DNA of 64,000 nt from Methylomagnum ishizawai (GTDB taxonomy: Bacteria; Pseudomonadota; Gammaproteobacteria; Methylococcales; Methylococcaceae), in contig NZ_FXAM01000001.1 in assembly GCF_900155475.1 (NCBI RefSeq), positions 731,501 through 795,500 of the forward strand. The letters run 5' to 3'. Shown in pieces: positions 33,183 to 41,475 of this stretch (position 1 is the stretch's first letter; each line of letters begins with the position of its first letter). A model generated the notes under the pieces. The model made no database searches and was not told the origin of the DNA. It worked only from the letters and a program-made list of their open reading frames with translations. The position numbers and the translations under genes are program-made.

Positions 33183-33908
33183 TCAGAGTCCCGCCCCCGG
33201 CTTGGGCCCGCCAGAATCGCTGCTTCCAATCTGGACACCCTCGTGCTTGTGGTGGCGAAGGCCGATCTCGGCTCCACCATCAACGCCCCCGAGGACGACA
33301 TCCCCATCCACCACCAGCGTCTTCGTGATATGCACATCGGCGGCGATGGTCAGGGCGTTGGATAGCGTCATCGTGGCCGTGCCGTCCGGATTCACCACAA
33401 GGTCGAAGGCGGGCGTCTGGATGCGGAAGTAGGTCGGCGTGCCGGAGGCCGGGACATGCCAATTCTTGTCGAAACCCTGGCCCTGGAACTCCCGGAACTC
33501 GGTGGACGCGCCCACCAGCACCTTGATCCCCGCCGGGTGTTGCCACTGGTAGTTCCCGGCGGCATCCACGGCGCTGAACACGCCCGAGGCGTGGCGCTGG
33601 ATGCGCAGGTTCTTTTCCTTGAACGCCATCTGCGAAACCGGCGGGAACCGGAAGCCCAGGCAATGGGGCATCCCGTGTTGGTCGGTGGCGATGAGCGCCA
33701 CCCGCTCCCGCTGGCCGAGCGGGGCCGTGGCCGGGTCTTGGCCGTGGCCCAAGACCGGGGCGGGCAGATCGATGGTGCCGCCGTCGGACGCGGCGTCCAG
33801 GCTGTAGACCGGCACCCCGACCAGGCGGCGGCCATCGCGCAGCGACACGCAGTCGATGGACGGGCCTTCGGGGTGGACGGCGATGACGCGGGCGTGTTCG
33901 AGCTTCAT
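33183..33908 (-). CDS. Baseplate spike protein (gpV/Mu gp45-like)
   Basis: 241 residues. Beta-rich: OB-like N-terminal part, a middle region (LRIQRHASGVFSAVDAAGNY, QHPAGIKVLVGAST), then short beta repeats (TMTLSNALTIAADVHITKTL, VVDGDVVLGG) and the end LRHHKHEGVQIGSSDSGGPK with His cluster, typical of the iron-binding tip of gpV-type central spikes. The start overlaps the stop of the upstream gene. Normally a baseplate gene, here beside head genes. Confidence 0.75.
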   Translation of the reverse strand: MKLEHARVIAVHPEGPSIDCVSLRDGRRLVGVPVYSLDAASDGGTIDLPAPVLGHGQDPATAPLGQRERVALIATDQHGMPHCLGFRFPPVSQMAFKEKNLRIQRHASGVFSAVDAAGNYQWQHPAGIKVLVGASTEFREFQGQGFDKNWHVPASGTPTYFRIQTPAFDLVVNPDGTATMTLSNALTIAADVHITKTLVVDGDVVLGGVDGGAEIGLRHHKHEGVQIGSSDSGGPKPGAGL

Positions 33909-35305
33909 GCGGCGGCGCGGACGAACAGGAGGGGAATCGACTTTATCATCTTGGGCCTCCCGGAATGGTCGAGCACCTTATCCTTGAATTCGGCAAAAGG
34001 CATCGTGGTCACGGGGCCGAGGAAGCGCGGATCGTCGTAGTGGCCCAGATAGGCGGCGACGGCGCTTTCCTTGTCGGGAAAGCCGATCATGCACTTATCC
34101 TCGTCCCAGTCCTTCCAATTCCCGGCCTTGCGCTGGTGGACGATATAGACGCTCTCGGCGTCCTCGTCCGGGCCGACGTAGACATCGACAGGGTCGCCGT
34201 CCGGGGCCACGCCGAGGCTTCCCCGGATATATCCATAATCGTGTTTCATCTTGATCGACCACGCGTGGCCGTCCGGGTCCGTGCCGGAGCGGGTGGAACC
34301 GGCGGGATTCTCGATGCTGATGTCTAGACCACGGAAGCGGCGATGCCCTTTTTTGTAATTCCCGGCCTGGATTTGGGCTGCGGTGGGTTGGGCCTTGTGC
34401 AGGCTCATGTATTCCAAAATGGCCTTTGGCATGGGTTCGCCGTTGGCGTCCACGCCGCCTGAAAGCTTTGGCACATGCTTTAGGTTAACCCCATTGAATA
34501 CGGACAAAAGGCGATGTATAGTTACGGTAGACCCGGAATGAGAGGGATGTACGACTTCGGCTGGATTAGCTGAAGTATCGAGTCCCGGTCCTACCGGGTC
34601 TTCCACCTTGCTTTTCAGCACAGCCACATCATAAAGCTTCAATCTAGCCATTTCTGGCGGTCCAGCTAACGATTCCCGCACCGTCAGCTTCACAGCATAA
34701 AGGTTCCCATTAACCTTTAATGGTGCCACGAAAGTATGGAATGCCTCCGTATCAGATACCCGTCTAGCATCTGGCGGATTCTTATCCAGCCAAACGGCGC
34801 GACGAACCAAGTGAGCCAATTTTTCCACCACTTGGGCATCCATTGGCGCTTTGATCCCAGAAAAAGATTCTCCCTTGCCCTCCGCAGTAAATCGGATTTT
34901 CCGATTCATGTCCAAGTTTAGAATCTCGTGGCCCTGCAAACGTTCGGCATATACGCGCCGGGCCATATTTTGCAATATCTTTAAATCGCCCTGCCACCCA
35001 GGTATAGACAAAGAAGTAATATAAGCTGATTTTACCGGAATTTCCCAATCCCCGAACCAAACCTTGAACTCGGGCGTCCGAACGAGATTCCACTGCGACT
35101 CATTCAAATTCGACGGCTTGCCATTCGGGGCCAACCGCGCGTGGGGCGGCGGATGACCGAAACCGCCCCTATCGTTGCGCTCGTGCGACGACCAATAGCC
35201 GCCATTATTGCGGTAATACCCGCGCACATGGGTTTTGAGGAATAAAACGGGTATCACCATCGATTTCCGCAGGGGTAGGGATCGGTCGGGGAAAGGCATC
35301 TTCAT
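33905..35305 (-). CDS. Polyvalent protein: LPD-type domain plus InPase-like domain
   Basis: 466 residues. Header VIPVLFLKTHVRGYYRNNGG (17-36); LPD-type segment with QWNLVRTPEFKVWFGDWE (about 71-88) and ILNLDMNRKIRFTAEGKGES (about 128-147); C-terminal domain about 305-440 (QIQAGNYKKGHRRFRGLDIS, HDYGYIRGSLG, DGDPVDVYVGPDED, EDKCMIGFPDKESAVAAYLG) matching the phage inorganic-pyrophosphatase-like (InPase) domain of polyvalent proteins. Ends with SIPLLFVRAAA, echoing the header. Sits between MuF and spike genes; delivery with DNA is inferred. Confidence 0.7.
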   Translation of the reverse strand: MKMPFPDRSLPLRKSMVIPVLFLKTHVRGYYRNNGGYWSSHERNDRGGFGHPPPHARLAPNGKPSNLNESQWNLVRTPEFKVWFGDWEIPVKSAYITSLSIPGWQGDLKILQNMARRVYAERLQGHEILNLDMNRKIRFTAEGKGESFSGIKAPMDAQVVEKLAHLVRRAVWLDKNPPDARRVSDTEAFHTFVAPLKVNGNLYAVKLTVRESLAGPPEMARLKLYDVAVLKSKVEDPVGPGLDTSANPAEVVHPSHSGSTVTIHRLLSVFNGVNLKHVPKLSGGVDANGEPMPKAILEYMSLHKAQPTAAQIQAGNYKKGHRRFRGLDISIENPAGSTRSGTDPDGHAWSIKMKHDYGYIRGSLGVAPDGDPVDVYVGPDEDAESVYIVHQRKAGNWKDWDEDKCMIGFPDKESAVAAYLGHYDDPRFLGPVTTMPFAEFKDKVLDHSGRPKMIKSIPLLFVRAAA

Positions 35306-35317
35306 GGCCTGGATTCC

Positions 35318-36469
35318 TTATTTCCGTTTCAACAGGTTATCGAGATAGGCCGCGAACTGTGGATCGTCGTTGGGCTTGGCGTCCGGCAACTTGAGCCAAG
35401 TGCCGCGGCAATGGGGGTGCATGACGCCAGAAGCAAGCCACCAAAGCTCGTCCGGTTCTCGCGCTATCAGCACACCACCCACCCGCTTGCGGGGCGAGGC
35501 CGAGCGCCCGATGTTGGTTTTTCCGGCCCATATCATGGTCTCGCCGTCCAGCGGAACGGTATCGGGCGATACCACCTTCATGATCCGACCATCCACGCGG
35601 CGGCAGGCGCTACAAGCCCCCCGGTACATCTCCACCCGTTTGAGCCGGGCACTGGGCGGGAATCCCGCAACCATGCCCTGGTTCTGCATCTCCGCCGTTT
35701 CGGTCACGGCGATCCGCCGCCAATCGCGGTTCCACCGCCCGAATTGGTCCAGCAGTTCTCCCCGCAGGTCGTCCGCCTTGTTGCCCAGGCTGACCGCCTC
35801 CTGGTGCCCGACCAGCGTTTTGCGGATGGCGCTCCGCATGTTGTTGGTCAACTGGACGATGTTTTCCGCCGCCCTGGCCCGGCCATAGTCCAGCACGGCC
35901 CGCTGGACCTTCGTGGCTTCCAACTGTCGGGCCTGCCGCACCGCGTCGGCATCGAGGAGACGTTGCGCTTGCCGTTCGGTGATGTTCGCCATATTGGCCT
36001 GGACCCGCCCCATGAGCGTGGCCCGCGTCGCCAGCCAGTCGGCCTCGGCCACGAGTTGATCGTGCGGGAGGTAGCGCTGAAAGAGGTAATCCACCACCAG
36101 CATCCAGTCATCTAGGGCGAAGCGCTGGGGTGGGAGGGTTTCGAGGTAAAGCTTGGCGATGGATAGTTCGGCCCGGCTCCAGCGCCCCATCAGGCCGGGC
36201 CGTTCGACCGGGGCGCGGGTACCAGGCCGGTGCGGCTCGAACTTGAGCCAGCGGTCGAGTTCGGCCTGTAGCCCGGCGATTTGCATCAGGCCGCGCCGGG
36301 TGAAGCGCTCGATGAGATCGCGCAGGAACGGCGAGTGGTGCGGCTCCCAGATGTCGCCGCCGGGCGGTTCATCGGAGATAGCCTTGTAGATGTGTTCAAG
36401 CGCCGCGTCGGTTTGCGCGGGCGTGAGTGTGGAAATGTCGAGAAGCGTGGCGGTGTCGGGGTCGATCAT
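35318..36469 (-). CDS. MuF/SPP1 gp7-like head morphogenesis protein
   Basis: 383 residues, largely helical N-terminal part, then the MuF core in the C-terminal third: AVTETAEMQNQG, YRGACSACRRVDGRI with CxxC, and GVMHPHCRGTWLKL. Minor head protein near the portal that helps DNA entry. Late element 14 nt upstream of the ATG. Confidence 0.8.
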   Translation of the reverse strand: MIDPDTATLLDISTLTPAQTDAALEHIYKAISDEPPGGDIWEPHHSPFLRDLIERFTRRGLMQIAGLQAELDRWLKFEPHRPGTRAPVERPGLMGRWSRAELSIAKLYLETLPPQRFALDDWMLVVDYLFQRYLPHDQLVAEADWLATRATLMGRVQANMANITERQAQRLLDADAVRQARQLEATKVQRAVLDYGRARAAENIVQLTNNMRSAIRKTLVGHQEAVSLGNKADDLRGELLDQFGRWNRDWRRIAVTETAEMQNQGMVAGFPPSARLKRVEMYRGACSACRRVDGRIMKVVSPDTVPLDGETMIWAGKTNIGRSASPRKRVGGVLIAREPDELWWLASGVMHPHCRGTWLKLPDAKPNDDPQFAAYLDNLLKRK

Positions 36470-36483
36470 GGCCCAAGGGTACG

Positions 36484-36492
36484 GTCACGACC
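36484..36492 (-). promoter_or_regulatory. GGTCGTGAC late-gene element 7
   Basis: On the - strand, 14 nt before the ATG at 36469 of the MuF-like gene. Confidence 0.6.
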
Positions 36493-36507
36493 TAAGCACC
36501 AGGATTT

Positions 36508-36708
36508 CTAATCGCGCTCTGCGTCGATTTTTTCCATCATCTTCCTAACTTCCGGTCCATCGATAATATACCCCCAGCTAATCGGTTTTTCCTTCCCGGC
36601 ATCCGCATAGGGAATCCAACCTTTCCCGCCACCCACATAAACCTCAGTGGGGTTGCTACGGGATGGACCACGGAATAATGCACCTTCGTTTTCTATGAAA
36701 ACCATTTT
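36508..36708 (-). CDS. Small protein downstream of RelA/SpoT-like gene (immunity candidate)
   Basis: 66 residues from the ATG at 36708 (AAAAAGGC upstream; another ATG at 36732 is possible). Reads VFIENEGALFRGPSRSNPTE, VYVGGGKGWIPYADAGK, IIDGPEVRKMMEKI. It overlaps the 3' end of the RelA/SpoT-like polyvalent gene. Its position right after a toxin-like domain makes it a candidate for cognate immunity protein, but it may be a virion accessory. Confidence 0.5.
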   Translation of the reverse strand, partial: KMVFIENEGALFRGPSRSNPTEVYVGGGKGWIPYADAGKEKPISWGYIIDGPEVRKMMEKIDAERD

Positions 36709-38087
36709 CGTTTGCCTTTTTTCAGAATACACAACAACATTATAGACTTTTGAAGGTTTTGCTTCAAACCTTTCGCCCTATCCCAGGCTTCCGCATATAG
36801 CCTCTTTGATTCGCTTTGAGCATGTCTATACCTAGACTTATCCTCTTCATGCCAATGATCTTCTAGCCCAGTATCCGTCCCATACTTGGCGTGAATATCG
36901 CGAATCACATTATAATGTTCATGTCCTGCGCTTTTCGCCGCCAATATATGTGACAGATGCAGCTGGATTTCCGCCAACATATCCGAACCTGGAACTTTTA
37001 CGATCAACAGGGCGTCCCGATAACCTTCCGGCGTTGGATGCTGGAATCTATCCTTCGGGGCTTTGGCTAATTGGATGCCTGAGGCTTTCAAGCCTTCCAC
37101 AACCTTATGAAGTTCTTCCACCGTGTCACATTTGATTGAAGCCCTAAGAACATCGCGGAGTTTTTTCCACTTCCCGGCGTAATCGGCTCGGACCTTTTGC
37201 CTAGCCCGCTCCTTACCCTTTAATGGAGCAACCACTATCGCTGGCCCTTTAGCGCCCAATGCCTCCTCGACGCTTCCAGAAACTTTGCCCCCTATAATTT
37301 CCGCCACGTTTGCCAATGCCTTTTTGAATTTTGGAAGAGCTTTTTCTGCCGAGGCATACAACTCGTTTTCGGTGTTATGTGGTTGGAATGCGTCTTCCGG
37401 TAAATCACTCACATCCCCGAACAGCGACTTATCTCTGCCCCCATTACCGGGATCAGCGGGGGGCTTCGATCCGCCACCACCACCATTCCCGGCCTTAAAC
37501 CCTTTAACATCGTGCCACTCGACCTTGTGAATGCCTCCGCGCTCGTCGTGGACCGTGGCGCCCTGTTCACCCACCGAATGCACCCGCCCCGACATGCCGC
37601 CATCGCCAAAATGCAGGGTATCGCCGGGCTCGATGTTGTGCGTGCCGTAGCCGAGTTTGGACCCGCGAGGCGGCTCAAGCTTTTTCTGCCGCTTGTCGTC
37701 GTACTCGTGGACATAGGTGCCATCGCCACGGATATAGCCCTTGACGTGGGATTTCAGGAACAGGATCGGGATAGCCTTCATCATCGCCTTTCCCCCATTG
37801 TCGCCGCCCTCTTTCTCGGCATGCCGCACGAACACCCGCCGCCCGCGCTTATCCTCGGCCAGGAAACCATCCTCACCCCGGTCCACCACCTTGAGGGCGT
37901 GTTCGGCCCGTTTGCGGTGGCCCTGGACATCCTCCCACGGCACCCGGCGCTTGCCCTTGGCGTGGTGGACTACACAGCCAGCGGTCCCGGCGGACAACAC
38001 CTTGCCGGGCATGACGCCATGTTCGGGGTGGCGGAAGTAGAGTTCGTCGCCGGGGAGGGCTGTGGGGGTGGATTGCGCTGTCTTCAT
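36693..38087 (-). CDS. Polyvalent protein with RelA/SpoT-like synthetase domain
   Basis: 464 residues. Two copies of an SH3-like block: PGDELYFRH...GKVLSAGTAG...VPWEDVQGH (13-56) and PGDTLHFGD...GRVHSVGEQG...VEWHDVKGF (154-197). Between them the header AIPILFLKSHVKGYIRGDGT (105-124). Residues about 285-395 look like a RelA/SpoT nucleotidyltransferase: KKLRDVLRASIKCDTVEELH, KDRFQHPTPEGYRDALLIVK, AEIQLHLSHILAAKSAGHEH. Alarmone synthesis on injection is inferred. Located between portal and MuF genes; its ATG overlaps the portal stop. Confidence 0.7.
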   Translation of the reverse strand: MKTAQSTPTALPGDELYFRHPEHGVMPGKVLSAGTAGCVVHHAKGKRRVPWEDVQGHRKRAEHALKVVDRGEDGFLAEDKRGRRVFVRHAEKEGGDNGGKAMMKAIPILFLKSHVKGYIRGDGTYVHEYDDKRQKKLEPPRGSKLGYGTHNIEPGDTLHFGDGGMSGRVHSVGEQGATVHDERGGIHKVEWHDVKGFKAGNGGGGGSKPPADPGNGGRDKSLFGDVSDLPEDAFQPHNTENELYASAEKALPKFKKALANVAEIIGGKVSGSVEEALGAKGPAIVVAPLKGKERARQKVRADYAGKWKKLRDVLRASIKCDTVEELHKVVEGLKASGIQLAKAPKDRFQHPTPEGYRDALLIVKVPGSDMLAEIQLHLSHILAAKSAGHEHYNVIRDIHAKYGTDTGLEDHWHEEDKSRYRHAQSESKRLYAEAWDRAKGLKQNLQKSIMLLCILKKGKRKWFS

Positions 38088-39907
38088 ACTTCGATCCGAT
38101 AAACCGTCATGCCAAAACTCTTGCCCATGGGTTCGCCCGACGGTTGTTGGGCACCACCCTTTTTGCCAGCAAATCCGGGCTTTCCGGCGGAATTCCCACC
38201 CGGTTGCCCCCCTCCCTCATCCTCCCCTTGATCGCCCGCCACGGGCCGCCTGGGCGGCTGTTTGCCACCGTCCGCACCACCGTCCGCGCCCTCGTCCGGC
38301 TCGCCCTCCCCATCCTCATCGAACCCTTCCCCGAAGTCCTGGGAGTCCTGCTGCTGCCGGGCCTGCTGCATCTGCACATACAGCCCCATCAAATTGGGAT
38401 TCACCGGGGCCGCGCCCATCGTCGGGTCGGGGTGCTTATCCTGACCGTCCTGGGCCCGCATCTCGTCCACGGTCAGGTAGAGCTTCTGCCGCTCCTGCTT
38501 GGCCTGCCGATCCTCCTCGTCCAGGCCGGTCCAGCGGAACACATACTTCTCATCGAAGGTCGGCAGGATGAAATCGGAAAAGGTGTCCTCGTAGAACCGC
38601 AGGAGCGGGATCAGCCCTTTGTCCCGGCTGTTGGCCAGTTTTTCCCCGGTATCGTTGCCGTTGCCGATACCACCATTGCGGGAGCTGAACGACTCGAAGT
38701 TGATTTCGTCCGGCGACATGCCGAAGATCGCGCACGAGATGGCCGTGAGGAAGGTCATCCATTTCGAGAAGTACATCTCGTTGAAATCGGCATTCAGCGG
38801 CGTATAGGTCGCGCCGGATTCCTTATCCTTGGCGGCCAGCACTGGCAGGGTCCATTTCTGGTTGATCCCCTTGACCATGGCGTTCCAATAGGTTTTGAAC
38901 GCCAGCATGTCCTGCTTATCGAAATCCCCGTAGATTTGCAGCAATCCCTTCGGAATCGCGTTGTCCGTGAACCCGGTGATATTGAGGTTCATCGCGTTCA
39001 AGAACCCCGTCACCACCCGGATCAACAAATCCACCTCCGACAGGCCGTAGCCACCCGAGGCCACGTTCGATACCGGGTTCCGGCACTGGTAGATCAAATC
39101 ATCATGGGTGTAGGCGCAGCGGATGCGGGATTGGATGACTTGGAGGGCGAAGATTTCGTCGTGGCCTTGGTAGCCCGCCTCCGTGCAGAGCCGGATCGTG
39201 GCCCCGTCGATGGCATAGAACCCATCCATCCCCAGGCGGGCATCGCGCTTCATTTCGGTTTCGATGGGCGCGGAATCCAGGGTCAGGCTATCCCGGACGC
39301 TCACCGCCATGAAGTCGCCCAGCGACGTGCGGCCCATGCGCTGGCGGGCGCGGGGATCGAATTCCCAGCCACAATTCGCCATGAACCGGGATAGGAGTCC
39401 GATGCCCTGCTTTTCGGGGCCGGTGAGCTTGTGGTCCTTGTCGCGGTGGCGGATGGCGAAACCCGGCCCCTCCCCGCTGTCGTTCTGGCGGGCGAAGCGG
39501 CGGACGTGGTTCAACCGGGTTTGGATGATGAGGCTGATCGGGGGCTGGGCAGCCATGGCCCGCAGGGTGTCGAAGCCGAGTTGCGAGGGCCGGTCGTAAT
39601 ACTCGCCCTGGATGCCGATTTGCCAGTCGTCGAGGCGGACGGACTTCATCCGCACGCCCTGGGCGTTCTCGCTCGGGAACGGCACGCGGACGGGGGCGGC
39701 GGCTTTCAGCAATTCTTGCCGGACCGCCTGTTCGCGCAGGTAATCCACCAGGATTTGCATGCTGTCGGGGCTGGAAAGCCCTTTGGCGAGGTCGCCGGCG
39801 GTGGGCGCGTAGGTTCGATGGAGTTCGCCGAGGGCGTCACGTCGCTCGCCGGGCGGGGCGCGGTCGTCGAAGGCTACGGATTGGGGGGGGTCGGGTGGGC
39901 GCGTCAT
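38084..39907 (-). CDS. Portal protein
   Basis: 607 residues. Helical portal core with GYGLSEVDLLIRVVTGFLNA, FTDNAIPKGLLQIYGDFDKQ, ISCAIFGMSPDEINFES; C-terminal 90 residues are Gly/Asp/Pro-rich and disordered. Forms the ring through which DNA is packaged. Downstream partners are the RelA/SpoT-like and MuF genes. Own late element 14 nt before the ATG, which lets it be expressed despite the cargo gene inserted between terminase and portal. Confidence 0.85.
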   Translation of the reverse strand: MTRPPDPPQSVAFDDRAPPGERRDALGELHRTYAPTAGDLAKGLSSPDSMQILVDYLREQAVRQELLKAAAPVRVPFPSENAQGVRMKSVRLDDWQIGIQGEYYDRPSQLGFDTLRAMAAQPPISLIIQTRLNHVRRFARQNDSGEGPGFAIRHRDKDHKLTGPEKQGIGLLSRFMANCGWEFDPRARQRMGRTSLGDFMAVSVRDSLTLDSAPIETEMKRDARLGMDGFYAIDGATIRLCTEAGYQGHDEIFALQVIQSRIRCAYTHDDLIYQCRNPVSNVASGGYGLSEVDLLIRVVTGFLNAMNLNITGFTDNAIPKGLLQIYGDFDKQDMLAFKTYWNAMVKGINQKWTLPVLAAKDKESGATYTPLNADFNEMYFSKWMTFLTAISCAIFGMSPDEINFESFSSRNGGIGNGNDTGEKLANSRDKGLIPLLRFYEDTFSDFILPTFDEKYVFRWTGLDEEDRQAKQERQKLYLTVDEMRAQDGQDKHPDPTMGAAPVNPNLMGLYVQMQQARQQQDSQDFGEGFDEDGEGEPDEGADGGADGGKQPPRRPVAGDQGEDEGGGQPGGNSAGKPGFAGKKGGAQQPSGEPMGKSFGMTVYRIEV

Positions 39908-39921
39908 GCGCCCAGTGTCAT

Positions 39922-39930
39922 GTCACGACC
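39922..39930 (-). promoter_or_regulatory. GGTCGTGAC late-gene element 8
   Basis: On the - strand, 14 nt before the portal ATG; 10 nt from a copy of the 3'-end 16-mer. Confidence 0.6.
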
Positions 39931-40253
39931 TGGCGGGCGGGGCCGCGTCCTTGCGGTGGGAATCCCTCAGTGGAACAACCGCTCCTGGACATCGGCTCTC
40001 GGATGCTTCTACGGTCTACCGGGGGTCGTCGCGCATCCGTGCGCTCCTTCTCGGATAAAAATAAACAAAAGGGCGCGGAATGCGCCCTGGGTTTTGTCCC
40101 TGGGTTATGGCACGGCCAAGCCCTTGAATTATCTGGCTTGCCCGGTTGTGCCAAAATTCCTGAGTTTTGACATGAATCATTTTTTATGTAACGTCTAGTT
40201 AGACTGGGGTCGAACTATTAATTCAAATTGCACTTCTATACAATTTACTACGA
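39931..40253. other. Non-coding gap with Bro 3' remnant and hairpin
   Basis: About 320 bp without a gene. Begins with the 16-mer (39941-39956) and a degenerate last-codons match to the Bro 3' end (reads QERLFH-stop where Bro reads QESLPLH-stop; an in-frame stop follows upstream). GGGCGC-ggaat-GCGCCC near 40072 followed by T-rich DNA is a possible terminator of upstream units. Remainder is AT-rich spacer after the cargo gene. Confidence 0.55.
39941..39956. repeat. 3'-end 16-mer, copy 4
   Basis: CCGCAAGGACGCGGCC on the - strand, next to a short degenerate Bro 3' end. Confidence 0.6.
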
Positions 40254-41063
40254 TTAGTTATCGGTATTATGTTCTTCATTGAAGATGGCTTTTTTATTTT
40301 TGTTATCTAAATCTGAGATCGTTTTTTGATTGTGCAAATAACGTTTTAAAAGCTTAATAAAAAAGTCATCGCCAAACATTCGGTCAAATTCTGTGAAATT
40401 CGCCATTCGATTGAGGATAAATTTTGCTTCCGCTTCGGATGTTGATTTATATAACCTTGCTAGGTCTTTGCGGATTTGAAACTTAACTTCAAAATTAATT
40501 TTGTTTGTATAAGATGAAAGCGTATAGTCGAAATCATGGTCTCTATATGATAATGAATTAGCTTCATTGTCAATCGGCACTATGATAGCATCTACCCAGT
40601 CACTACCATCCAATAAAATACTATAAGGGTCATTTGTCTTCAATTGATGGCTTTGCGTTAAAGATAAAGGTTCTGATAATAAAGGTCTAGCTGCAATTTT
40701 AATAAATTCTCCAATATAATTATTTTTTATATTAAACTCGCTAAACTTATTTGAATTCGTCCTTGAACACATGGCAGATAGCCCAAAAAAATATAAGTCA
40801 ACTTGGCTGATTTTTGGATTTGGAAGAAAAAAGCTTTGAACTATTTCAACACGCATCCCATAAGATTTATAGCATTTATTATCAAAACCACATACTGCAT
40901 TATCAATACTTGTGTACCCAACAACCTTTCCAATGAAAATATACTCTTCTGGATCAACTTCTTTATGACTTCTGAGTTCGCCTATTTTACATCCATACGC
41001 AAGGCAAGGGAGCATTGCCATTATGGATAATAAAGTTATTATTAACTTAACCATATTTATCAA
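40254..41063 (-). CDS. AT-rich exported protein, unknown
   Basis: 269 residues with a signal peptide (LIITLLSIMAMLPCLAYG, cleavage likely about residue 24; four Cys in the next 85 residues). Strikingly AT-rich inside the GC-rich late region, between terminase and portal genes. A cassette-like element (41100-41182) lies directly upstream, as for the GHKL gene. ATG at 41063 or 41054; neither has a strong site. Function unknown; clear cargo. Confidence 0.65.
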   Translation of the reverse strand: MINMVKLIITLLSIMAMLPCLAYGCKIGELRSHKEVDPEEYIFIGKVVGYTSIDNAVCGFDNKCYKSYGMRVEIVQSFFLPNPKISQVDLYFFGLSAMCSRTNSNKFSEFNIKNNYIGEFIKIAARPLLSEPLSLTQSHQLKTNDPYSILLDGSDWVDAIIVPIDNEANSLSYRDHDFDYTLSSYTNKINFEVKFQIRKDLARLYKSTSEAEAKFILNRMANFTEFDRMFGDDFFIKLLKRYLHNQKTISDLDNKNKKAIFNEEHNTDN

Positions 41064-41099
41064 AGTATCTTATCATCCCAAATAGCATGGTTTTAAGCC

Positions 41100-41182
41100 A
41101 GCGTCTAACACCGCCCCTGCGGATAACGGGCGTTATGTCCAAAAGCGGCGCAGGCTGCCCAATAATCCCACACCCGCCCAAC
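41100..41182 (-). repeat. Cassette-boundary-like element (copy 2)
   Basis: On the - strand: GTTGGGCGGGTGTGGGAT, about 27 nt, CATAAC-GCCC-GTTATCC, GGGGCGG, then GTTAGAC (41103-41109). Homologous to 3664-3746 in sequence, order and orientation, each 40-50 nt before a lone AT-rich gene. GTTAGAC is an integron-core-type heptamer also found before the SLATT gene. Confidence 0.5.
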
Positions 41183-41226
41183 GGTCAAGCTCCGGCCAAA
41201 CCGCCTAGCCCCGAACCAGCCCAGCG

Positions 41227-41457
41227 TCATCCCGCATACCGTATTGCCTCCTCCCGATCCAACCCCAACCGCTCGGCAATCCGTCCATGGTCGTACCCGA
41301 TGCGGCGCAGGCTCCGCACCTGGGCGGCGATCTGGACGTGGACGGGAGTTTCGGGCGCGGGGTCCACGGGAATCCCCGTAGCCCCCTTGGAGATTGGTTT
41401 GGGCCGGGCCAAGCCGGATTCGGACGGGGGACGGTGTCTTGGGCGGTTATGGCTCAT
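41227..41457 (-). CDS. Small HTH-like phage protein
   Basis: 76 residues, AGGAG 6 nt before the ATG. Basic, disordered N-terminus, then a helix-turn-helix-like C-terminus (IAAQVRSLRRIGYDHGRIAE, RLGLDREEAIRYAG) as in resolvase-type HTHs. Follows the terminase large subunit by 18 nt. Could be a packaging accessory or regulator. Confidence 0.6.
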   Translation of the reverse strand: MSHNRPRHRPPSESGLARPKPISKGATGIPVDPAPETPVHVQIAAQVRSLRRIGYDHGRIAERLGLDREEAIRYAG

Positions 41458-41475
41458 GCTTGCTCCTTCGGTGCA

